A DNA stretch of 64,000 bases from JAICMB01 sp035295125 (lineage in GTDB: Bacteria > Acidobacteriota > Terriglobia > Bryobacterales > Bryobacteraceae). Below, piece after piece: positions 37,158-44,661 of the stretch. Under the pieces are notes generated by a model. The model saw only the letters and a program-made list of their open reading frames with translations. It made no database searches and was not told the origin of the DNA. The translations under genes were made by a program, and so were the position numbers. Location of the stretch: assembly GCA_035295125.1 (NCBI GenBank), contig DATGJP010000115.1:1-64000 (forward strand), in the 5' to 3' direction. Numbering within the stretch: position 1 is the stretch's first letter; the number at the start of each line of letters is the position of its first letter.

Positions 37158-38726
37158 CTAGACCAGATCATAGTACTCCCGATAATCCAAGGGAACATCC
37201 ATCACAAACGGCATCTTGCTGCTCAACGCCTGCTCGGCGCACGCCCTTACTTCTTCGATGCTCGCGACGCGCCGTCCCGCGATTCCAAACGCCGCGGCGA
37301 CAGCGGCAAAATCAGGAGGACAGAAATCCACACCGTAAGGCGGAAAACCCTTCCGTTCGGAGCTGACCCGGATGAGGCTCAGGCTTCGATCCGAAAACAC
37401 CACGATCAAGATCGGCAGCCCTAGTTCGCGGATCAGAACTAAATCGTGCAGCATCATGAGCATGCCGCCGTCGCCGACCATTGCAATCACGGGCTTGTCG
37501 CGAAGTACAAGCTGCGCCCCGATTGCGGCCGGAATCCCGAAGCCCATCCCTGATAGCCCGTTGGACATGAAGAACGTCCCCGGTTCGTACGACCGCCAGA
37601 ACTGGCCGATCGCGAGCTTGTGCGATCCGACGTCACAGGTGGCAATGCCGTCGCGGGGAAAGACAGCGCGCAATTCTTCGATCAACCGCAACGGAGATAG
37701 ACCTTCCGCCGGTTCGCGCCGTATCGCCGCACGCCGGCTCGCGAGTAGCTCGGGGGGCCAGGATTTCGGCCCAGGTAGCGACGCGGCCAGCCGATCCACA
37801 AGCGACGGCACGTTTCCAATCGCCTCCCGCGGCTGGTAATCCCCTTCCGCCATCGACACCGCATCAATCGCCACCACGTCCACGTCCGCGAACCAGGTTT
37901 TATCGCACTCCACCGGATCAAAACCAATGCCGACGAGGAGGTCAGCCGTCCGAATGGTCTCGAGGATATCGCCGTCTATACACATGCCCGACGCCACACC
38001 GAGGAACAACGGATGGTCCTCCGGCACAATGCCTTTCACCTTCGGGGTCACGAGAAACGGCGCCTGAAGCTTGTCGATCAGGCCGCGAACGGCGGGCGCC
38101 GCTGATGGTATAGCGCCAAGACCGACGATGACGAGCGGACGCTCCGCAGCTAAGATCCGATCAATCAGGACAGGCTGAAGGCCTGTCCCACCTCGGCCAC
38201 TCACAGACCTGGCCGTGGAGGTGGCGCTGGCCATTTCGCGGGCGCGATCACTCGGAATCCCGATATGCACCGGGCCCGGTCGTGGAACTTCCGCCAACTC
38301 CAAAGCATCTTGCATAATCTCCCACGTGTTCCACTCCCCAATTTCAACCGAAGCTTTAACAAGCGGCGAGAACATCTCCCGCAGCGGGAGCCGCTGGTGC
38401 GTCATGGTCGCCACTGCCCGCGAAGCCGTCTGAGCCGTCACCGCGAGGAGGGGAGCACGATCAAGGTATGCATTCGCAACCGCCGTCACGAGATTGGTCG
38501 CCCCAGGGCCTAGCGTCGAGCAGCAAACCCCGGGCACACCCGTGATCTGCCCAACCACCTGCGCCATCCAGGCCGCGCTCGCCTCATGCCCCGTCAGCAA
38601 AAACCGCATCCCGGCACGGCGGCAGGCGTCCACAAACGCCAGAATCTCCCCGCCCGGAAGCCCGAAAACATACTCCACGCCGCGCTCGGCCAGCGCTTGC
38701 GCCATCACTTCCACGTGAGTCGCCAT
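37158..38726 (-). CDS. Thiamine-diphosphate enzyme, acetolactate-synthase-like
   Basis: A 522-residue three-domain ThDP enzyme. The PYR domain carries catalytic Glu48 (TGHEASAAWM) and CSTLGPGATN. The central Rossmann-like domain starts near 190. The PP domain has VGDGGMLMM and ends its cofactor motif in FSD rather than the common FNN, as in the less-studied ALS-like subfamily. The linker at 179-186 reads GGTGLQPV, exactly what the palindrome at 38168-38188 encodes. No small regulatory subunit or ilv genes are adjacent, so branched-chain synthesis is doubtful. The substrate is unknown. ATG at 38726. Confidence 0.88.
   Translation of the reverse strand: MATHVEVMAQALAERGVEYVFGLPGGEILAFVDACRRAGMRFLLTGHEASAAWMAQVVGQITGVPGVCCSTLGPGATNLVTAVANAYLDRAPLLAVTAQTASRAVATMTHQRLPLREMFSPLVKASVEIGEWNTWEIMQDALELAEVPRPGPVHIGIPSDRAREMASATSTARSVSGRGGTGLQPVLIDRILAAERPLVIVGLGAIPSAAPAVRGLIDKLQAPFLVTPKVKGIVPEDHPLFLGVASGMCIDGDILETIRTADLLVGIGFDPVECDKTWFADVDVVAIDAVSMAEGDYQPREAIGNVPSLVDRLAASLPGPKSWPPELLASRRAAIRREPAEGLSPLRLIEELRAVFPRDGIATCDVGSHKLAIGQFWRSYEPGTFFMSNGLSGMGFGIPAAIGAQLVLRDKPVIAMVGDGGMLMMLHDLVLIRELGLPILIVVFSDRSLSLIRVSSERKGFPPYGVDFCPPDFAAVAAAFGIAGRRVASIEEVRACAEQALSSKMPFVMDVPLDYREYYDLV
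38168..38188. repeat. Palindrome inside a coding sequence
   Basis: GGACAGGC-TGAAG-GCCTGTCC is a perfect 8-bp hairpin lying in the ThDP-enzyme gene. It is read without breaking the frame as part of GGTGLQPV, between two protein domains. The flank (CCACCTC) matches the flank of the intergenic repeats, so it looks like an inserted repeat tolerated by the protein. Confidence 0.7.
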
Positions 38727-38773
38727 GTGCTATGTTTTTCAATCATAGCCTCCCGTGAGATGAGCAGACCCAT

Positions 38774-39118
38774 ATGAACCTGGAACACTTCAGGAAGCGC
38801 CTCCTCGCAAAGGAGGAAGAACTCCAAGCTTCGATTGCGCGCCTGGAATCGGAAGCGCGGCAAGCAAGCGCCGACGGCGTAGAAGACGTGATCGACGAGG
38901 CTACGTCGTCGGAGGGGAAGGCGACGGCTTTTGAGGAGTCGAGCCTCGAATGGCGGACTTTGAACGAAGTGCGCGGGGCGCTGCGTCGAATCGAGGAAGG
39001 CACGTTTGGAACCTGCATCGATTGTGGGCGGCGTATCGAGCCCGCGCGACTGGAAGCCGTGCCGTGGACGCCGTATTGCCTCGCCGACCAGGAAAAGCAC
39101 GATTCCGACGTGCGATAG
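38774..39118 (+). CDS. DksA/TraR-family zinc-finger protein
   Basis: A 114-residue protein: a long N-terminal coiled coil (about 1-70, EEELQASIARLESEA) followed by the DksA-type finger. The finger begins GTCIDCG (Cys81, Cys84), and after the usual 17-residue spacing has YCLAD, with Cys102 but Asp105 in place of the fourth Cys. One-Cys-short forms exist in this family, and Asp could still ligate zinc. DksA-like proteins bind in the secondary channel of RNA polymerase. Whether this one acts there or is a diverged relative is open. It sits divergent from the ThDP-enzyme gene. Confidence 0.88.
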   Translation: MNLEHFRKRLLAKEEELQASIARLESEARQASADGVEDVIDEATSSEGKATAFEESSLEWRTLNEVRGALRRIEEGTFGTCIDCGRRIEPARLEAVPWTPYCLADQEKHDSDVR

Positions 39119-39128
39119 CATACGGGGT

Positions 39129-39959
<831 letters not shown>

Positions 39960-40002
39960 AAGGAACGGGGGCGACGCGGCATTCTCCTGGCAGAGGTGCT
40001 GA

Positions 40003-41004
40003 ATGTCGAACCGATTTTTTTCCCGCTGTCTTCCGCTGCTTGGTATTGCTGTTACTGCCGCGGCACAACCGTCGAGTGACTACCGGATTTCCGGCCCGTA
40101 CACGCACGACAATCTCTCCGTCTTTCTGGTGCATGCCAGGAAGCTGGCGACCAATCAGAAGTATCTGACGCTGCAGGAGGCGCTCGATCAGAAGAAAGTG
40201 GTGGTTTATGAGACCGGCAGCGTTAATGAACTGGCGATTCAAAATGTGTCGTCGGAGGAAGTGTACATACAATCAGGCGATATCGTGAAGGGCGGACGTC
40301 AGGACCGCGTGCTGCCCGAGGATACGCTGCTGATGCCGCATTCGGGCAAGCTTCCGATTTCGGCGTTTTGCGTGGAGCACGGGCGTTGGACGGGGCGCGG
40401 AGGTGAAGCGTCGGATCATTTCGGTTCGTCGAACCAGGCGCTGGCGGGCAAGGGTTTGAAGATGGCCGCGCGGGAGCCGGGGGCGCAATCGAAGGTGTGG
40501 GATGAGGTTCAGAAGGCGCAGCAGCGGCTGTCATCGAATCTGGCTTCTGGCGCAGTGTTGGCATCGCCATCGCCTACGAGCATGCAATTGACATTGGAGA
40601 GCAAGCCCGTGAGCGAGGCGAGCGAGGCGTATGTGAAGGACCTGGCGAAGATTGTCGATGGCAAATCCGATGTCGTCGGGTACGCTTATGCCGTCAACGG
40701 GAAGCTGAACAGCGCGGATGTTTATGGGTCAAGCGATTTGTTCCGGCGGATGTGGCCGAAGCTGCTGAAGGCAAGCGCGGTGGAGGCCCTGGCGGAGAAG
40801 AACGCCGCGCCGGCGAAGCCGCCGGTGGTGGAGCCTGCCACGGTTCGGAGCGCATTAGTGGCCGCGGATGGCGCGAGCGCGGTTTCGAAGGACGACTCAG
40901 GGCGCGTTGCAAAGGTGAAAAAGGAATCGGATAAGGCTGTGCAGTACGAGACGGTGGACAGCGCGGCGAATGCTCCGGTTCATAAAAGCGTGGTGTTGAA
41001 GTAA
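40003..41004 (+). CDS. ARPP-1 domain protein, exported
   Basis: A 333-residue protein with a signal peptide (MSNRFFSRCLPLLGIAVTAAAQ). It contains the conserved ARPP-1 block: VNELAIQN, YIQSGDIVKGGRQDRVLPED and LPISAFCVEHGRW (about residues 65-127). A Gly/Ala-rich helical middle and a Lys/Ala/Pro-rich C-terminal tail follow. The domain is found next to phosphatase/rhodanese genes in other bacteria, but its function is unknown. GAGGTG lies 5 nt upstream of the ATG. It follows the TIM-barrel gene by 43 nt and may share its transcript. Confidence 0.85.
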   Translation: MSNRFFSRCLPLLGIAVTAAAQPSSDYRISGPYTHDNLSVFLVHARKLATNQKYLTLQEALDQKKVVVYETGSVNELAIQNVSSEEVYIQSGDIVKGGRQDRVLPEDTLLMPHSGKLPISAFCVEHGRWTGRGGEASDHFGSSNQALAGKGLKMAAREPGAQSKVWDEVQKAQQRLSSNLASGAVLASPSPTSMQLTLESKPVSEASEAYVKDLAKIVDGKSDVVGYAYAVNGKLNSADVYGSSDLFRRMWPKLLKASAVEALAEKNAAPAKPPVVEPATVRSALVAADGASAVSKDDSGRVAKVKKESDKAVQYETVDSAANAPVHKSVVLK

Positions 41005-41032
41005 GCGCGGGCGGAGGCACATGGCAATGACG

Positions 41033-41125
41033 CTTGCCCCCGTCGTGGTGCCCGAGTTGACGCGGTCGAGTTAGAGGGGCCCTTCGTAGCGGGGGACTCG
41101 AGGGCAACCCGGACGCCGGGGCAAG
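41033..41125. repeat. Long imperfect inverted repeat (about 93 nt)
   Basis: The outer arms CTTGCCCCCGTC (41033-41044) and GACGCCGGGGCAAG (41112-41125) pair apart from a 2-nt bulge. Inside, GGTGCCCGAGT and GACTCGAGGGCAACC pair with small bulges, and GAGTT...GACTC forms the inner stem. The whole could fold into one long hairpin just downstream of the ARPP-1 gene. It could be a structured RNA, a terminator-like element, or a decayed mobile repeat. Confidence 0.5.
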
Positions 41126-41166
41126 AACCATGGCGCTGGCAGTTGGCAGAAACAAAATCAGCTCGA

Positions 41167-41335
41167 ATCGTACGTACTTGAAACAGAGCTGGATGAGGCG
41201 GTCGTGGAGTTCGAGTGGCGATTTGACGAGATCGCTGGCCGAACCAGGCTTACGCAGCGCATCTGGCTCAAAGACGAGAACGCCGCTGCATGTGTGATTC
41301 AGGTGGCCGCCGCATTTGAGTCGAGCTTAGCGCCC
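41167..41335 (+). pseudogene. Truncated SRPBCC-family gene
   Basis: One frame reads ELDEAVVEFEWRFDEI, then GRTRLTQRIWLKDENAAACV and FESSLAP, the typical C-terminal part of an SRPBCC (polyketide-cyclase-like) protein. The N-terminal half is missing or in other frames. The end is cut exactly where the repeat at 41333 begins. No start codon with a ribosome site is present. It is a remnant. Confidence 0.5.
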
Positions 41336-41393
41336 GTGGCAGAAGTCTTTGAGAGCGGCATGCGCAGGCGAAACCCGCCTGCGCCCCCTTTGG
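41333..41393. repeat. Dispersed palindromic repeat, copy C
   Basis: CGTGGCAGAAGTCTTTGAG, then GCGGCATGCGCAGGCGAAAC and CCGCCTGCGCC. It matches copy D at 61720-61775 almost base for base, and its hairpin core matches copies A and B. The stretch from 41394 to the desaturase gene (41606) shows no gene to me. Confidence 0.65.
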
Positions 41394-41605
41394 GTGTTGC
41401 GAGCGTCGATCGCATCGCCCCAATGGGTGCTAGCGGGGGCCTATAACCGCGAACGTTCGGCCAGTCAGTTCACTGTTTCGGTGTTCCCTGCTGGCCGACT
41501 TTGTCCAACAGATTCGCGCGTTTACAGAAAGCAGAACGTGAAATTACACAAGTCTTACAAAGCTGTGCCTCGCTTCCCGCTAGCCTGGAATTGCAGCTAT
41601 AAATA

Positions 41606-42685
41606 GTGACAACCATAGAAGCAGTATCTGAATTGCGCAGGGAATTCGCCCGGCGCGGCTGGGACAAGAAAGCCACCGGCCGGATCGTGTTCGAACTATC
41701 GATCCACGTGGCAATCGCGATACTAGGCATCGCCATCTTTCTGACATGCCACTCTCCGGCCCTGAAGGTTCTGGGACTCCTGATCTCAACTTTTGGGTGC
41801 ATGGGAGTGGGAACCAATACGCACACCTCCACGCACTATGCGACCAGCGACAAGCGTTGGGTAAATGAGGCTCTGAGCTTCTTTGGCTACCCAATGTTCC
41901 TGGGTCTATCGGCTACCTATTGGTGGCACAAGCACGTGGTGCTGCATCATCCTTCACCAAACGTTGTCGGAGTGGACACTGACGCCGACCTGTTGCCGTG
42001 GTTCGCGATCACGGCAGCCGAGATCCAAGCCAGTTCCGGCTTGCGTCGTTTCTATTACGAACGCCTGCAATTCTGGCTTTTTCCGTTGGCGCTCGCGCTG
42101 AACGGCGTCGGTATACAAATAGCCGGTTGGACGCACCTCATACGCATGCTCTCCCATTCCAAAGGGCGAAAGTCTGTCCACTGGACCGACCTCTGCGCGA
42201 TGATCATGCATTACGTGTTCTGGATCGGTTTGCCGCTGTTATTCTGGCCGCCACAGGCGGTTGCCGGATTCTATGTCCTGCGAAGCATTCTGCTTGGTTA
42301 TGCAATGTACGCCATCCTAGCTCCTGGACACTTCCCCGCCGAGGCACAGCGGACTACAGCGGAAGTGCGGCACGATACGGATTTCTATACCGTCCAAACT
42401 GCCGGAACGGTGAGTTTCCGGACGGGCTGGCTCGGCAGATTTTTGTGCTCAGGCCTCGAGTACCAAATCGAGCATCACTTATTTCCGAATATCAGCCACG
42501 TTTACTATCCGCAGGTCAGCGTGGCGGTGAAGGCCTTCTGCGCTAAGCAGGGGTTGTCCTATCGCTCGTACAGTTGGCCAGTGGCTCTATGGAAGAGCTG
42601 GGAAGTGCTCCGATTCCCGCAGGAGGTTGTCGGGACAGGGGATGTGCCGCTAACCACGGATGTCGTCGCCTCCTCTTCTGTTTAG
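41606..42685 (+). CDS. Membrane fatty-acid desaturase
   Basis: A 359-residue integral membrane di-iron desaturase. Three His boxes: HTSTH (73-77), HKHVVLHH (108-115) and a C-terminal QIEHHLFP (near 290). The QxxHH form of the third box is typical of acyl-lipid front-end / sphingolipid-type desaturases. Four or more hydrophobic helices lie between the boxes. No cytochrome b5 domain is fused, so electrons must come from a separate donor. The start is a GTG at 41606 with no clear ribosome site; no ATG keeps the N-terminal helix. It probably adjusts membrane lipid saturation. Confidence 0.9.
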   Translation: MTTIEAVSELRREFARRGWDKKATGRIVFELSIHVAIAILGIAIFLTCHSPALKVLGLLISTFGCMGVGTNTHTSTHYATSDKRWVNEALSFFGYPMFLGLSATYWWHKHVVLHHPSPNVVGVDTDADLLPWFAITAAEIQASSGLRRFYYERLQFWLFPLALALNGVGIQIAGWTHLIRMLSHSKGRKSVHWTDLCAMIMHYVFWIGLPLLFWPPQAVAGFYVLRSILLGYAMYAILAPGHFPAEAQRTTAEVRHDTDFYTVQTAGTVSFRTGWLGRFLCSGLEYQIEHHLFPNISHVYYPQVSVAVKAFCAKQGLSYRSYSWPVALWKSWEVLRFPQEVVGTGDVPLTTDVVASSSV

Positions 42686-42732
42686 CGGTTGTGCCAGCCT
42701 GACGTTGCTAACGCGGAGGCTGTTCCTCTCTT

Positions 42733-43020
42733 CTACGGTCCCGACCTAAAGTCGTACAGGGTGATTCCGCGCGTCAATAGCTCGTCCAGCAACGTGGTTA
42801 CTGCCGAAGACATCGGGCCGTCGCCCGGGACCACCACGGCCCACTCTAAGTTCTCTCGAAACTCTCGTGAGACGATGTGCCATCCCTCAAGAAGGGGCGG
42901 TGTGGTCGCTCCGATTTGAATGAGGGACCAGTGTCGAACGAGGGCAAGTGCAACCTCTCGATCCGGCAACAGGCCGCGCACGATGAAGTGATTGTTTCCG
43001 TGCACAAGGATACCGACCAT
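42733..43020 (-). CDS. Small conserved-looking protein, hypothetical
   Basis: A 95-residue soluble protein that starts MVGILVHGNNHFIVRGLLPD and contains LVRHWSLIQIG and ENLEWAVVVPGDG. The composition is protein-like, with alternating hydrophobic strands and no low complexity. No known domain is assigned. It lies alone in a 600-bp gap, converging on the desaturase gene. The ATG at 43020 has only a distant GAGG. The frame is open upstream. Confidence 0.5.
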   Translation of the reverse strand: MVGILVHGNNHFIVRGLLPDREVALALVRHWSLIQIGATTPPLLEGWHIVSREFRENLEWAVVVPGDGPMSSAVTTLLDELLTRGITLYDFRSGP

Positions 43021-43165
43021 CGCGTTATCAAGCCTCGTGACGCGGATCGGACACCTGGGAAACCGACCGCGAAGTGATACGCCGATTGCTCATACGCGCC
43101 GGGTTGAGTGAGCGATGCACCTACTCATCGTAGAACGAGACGCTCCCTTTCGCCCCTAAATTAAT

Positions 43166-43212
43166 AGCCCGTGGCTCAATAGGTTGCAAGCCAAGGGGGG
43201 CATGCCTGCCCG
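43166..43212. repeat. Second repeat family, copy 2
   Basis: AGCCCGTGGCTCAATAGG, TTGCAAGCCAAGGGGGGCA and TGCCTGCCCGAC form, in opposite orientation, a shortened copy of the block at 32462-32550. A third partial copy is at 61781-61812. It lies in the gap between the small minus-strand gene and the gene at 43302. Confidence 0.5.
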
Positions 43213-43301
43213 ACTTCAACTTGAAGAACCCCTTGTTTTTTGAGCTCCACAGGTCCCCTCTATTGTGAACTGCAGCGGACGGCGTCTCGTATATTCCGAC
43301 A

Positions 43302-43742
43302 ATGAACGCACCGAAGGCAATCGGCTACTGCGCCCTCATCACTCTGGTCGCCCTGTATCTTGTCGGCGCCGTGAGCAACGGAGTCCTGCGTCATATCGTG
43401 CAAACTCTGCCGTTGTGGTTCCCCATTGTGCTGGGACTGCGTCATCGCGAGACTGCGAAGTATGCCGCCATCCCATGCTTCATCATCTGGCTGGTGTTGA
43501 TGATCTTCATCTGGCTGTTCCTGCTCGGTTGGGCACGGATCATATCAGGGCACTTCACACCGATCGAAGTTATCTTGACCCTGGTGATCGGTGCCGCCGG
43601 CATAGCCGGCTTGGTGGCCGGTTTTCGTTGGCGAACGAACCTTAGCTGGACCAAAGCGATATCCACGACTCTGCTCTTCGCAGTTCTCCAATTGGCCGCG
43701 CTCCGTGTTAGCTTCTTACCATCGATCGCGAAGGACCGCTAG
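43302..43742 (+). CDS. Four-helix membrane protein, hypothetical
   Basis: A 146-residue protein with four hydrophobic helices (about 8-28, 34-45/56-76, 86-106 and 118-135) and a short polar tail. No recognised family. A TATATT hexamer at 43290-43295 lies 6 nt before the ATG and there is no ribosome site, so the mRNA may be leaderless. It is 8 nt ahead of the PA14-domain gene and may be co-transcribed with it. Confidence 0.6.
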   Translation: MNAPKAIGYCALITLVALYLVGAVSNGVLRHIVQTLPLWFPIVLGLRHRETAKYAAIPCFIIWLVLMIFIWLFLLGWARIISGHFTPIEVILTLVIGAAGIAGLVAGFRWRTNLSWTKAISTTLLFAVLQLAALRVSFLPSIAKDR

Positions 43743-43750
43743 CTTCGAAT

Positions 43751-44581
43751 ATGGAACCACGGACAACGCGGTTCGAGGGTCGCCGCTGTTGGTTCCTGGC
43801 CTTTGTGCTTTCGTACATCGGCGCGAGCGCGTGGGCTTTGCCGGCTTGTCAGGCCCAAACCAACGAAGGTCAGGAGCCTTTGCCATCATTCGGCGTGACG
43901 GTGGTGGCGCCCTTTGGTTTCTGCGGACGGATTTTCGAGATACCAGAAAACCGGCAGTCCGCACCACTGCCTTTACCGAGGCCGGAACAAACAAGGCCTG
44001 GAAATGGACCAGGCGGAGGGGCGTCTGCCGGCCCTGCGACAATTGGTTACGGTAACGGTTGCAGCGTCAGATTACCCAGATTTCAGGAACTGCAGCCGAT
44101 CGGCAAGATCTACACTAGGGACTTAAATGTTCCGCCACGCGATTTTCGCGAGGGGTTTCCCGGCGTTACCGACCGCTTTGAATGGTTCGCCATCGAGTAT
44201 ACGACTCGGTTCTGGGTCAAGACACCAGGCAAGTATACCTTCAAGCTGCTGTCAGATGATGGTTCGGCATTGTACATTGACGAACGCCGCATTATCGACA
44301 ACGATTGCATGCACCCTCCTTTAAGCGCGACGAAAAGTGTGCGACTGGCGGGAGGGATTCACGATTTGCGCGTCGGCTACTTTCAGGGACCGCGTTTGAG
44401 TGTTGCGCTAGTGCTGCACGTCAAGCCCCCGGACGGGGATTGGCGAGTCTTTAACACTGACGATTTCAGGCCTCCTCCAGATCCTTCCGAATGGAAGTAT
44501 CCGAATCCTTCGAATCTGGAGGCTCCACTCGACCCCTGCAAGGCTGCGCGCCGGTCGGGAAAGCTCATCGTAAGGCCGTAG
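43751..44581 (+). CDS. PA14-domain secreted protein
   Basis: A 276-residue protein with an N-terminal signal (about 12-36). After a Pro/Gly-rich linker (about 70-98), a PA14-type beta domain is seen at about 105-235: FWVKTPGKYTFKLLSDDGS, ALYIDERRIIDND and IHDLRVGYFQGPR are its classic strands. PA14 domains bind carbohydrates or other ligands on secreted enzymes and adhesins; none of a catalytic type is attached. Placed just before the TonB-dependent receptor gene (80 bp), it could deliver or scavenge the receptor's substrate. Confidence 0.82.
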   Translation: MEPRTTRFEGRRCWFLAFVLSYIGASAWALPACQAQTNEGQEPLPSFGVTVVAPFGFCGRIFEIPENRQSAPLPLPRPEQTRPGNGPGGGASAGPATIGYGNGCSVRLPRFQELQPIGKIYTRDLNVPPRDFREGFPGVTDRFEWFAIEYTTRFWVKTPGKYTFKLLSDDGSALYIDERRIIDNDCMHPPLSATKSVRLAGGIHDLRVGYFQGPRLSVALVLHVKPPDGDWRVFNTDDFRPPPDPSEWKYPNPSNLEAPLDPCKAARRSGKLIVRP

Positions 44582-44661
44582 TAGCCCTCTCCATTGGTTC
44601 GCAGTCTTGCCCGGTTTGACAAAAACATTGAACAACCTGCCGGCGCGGGGAATATTCAGAC

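Noticed and set aside
37158..38726. Naming the ThDP enzyme ilvB
   Set aside because: No ilvN/ilvC neighbours, and the cofactor motif ends in FSD rather than FNN, so it probably belongs to another ALS-like subgroup.
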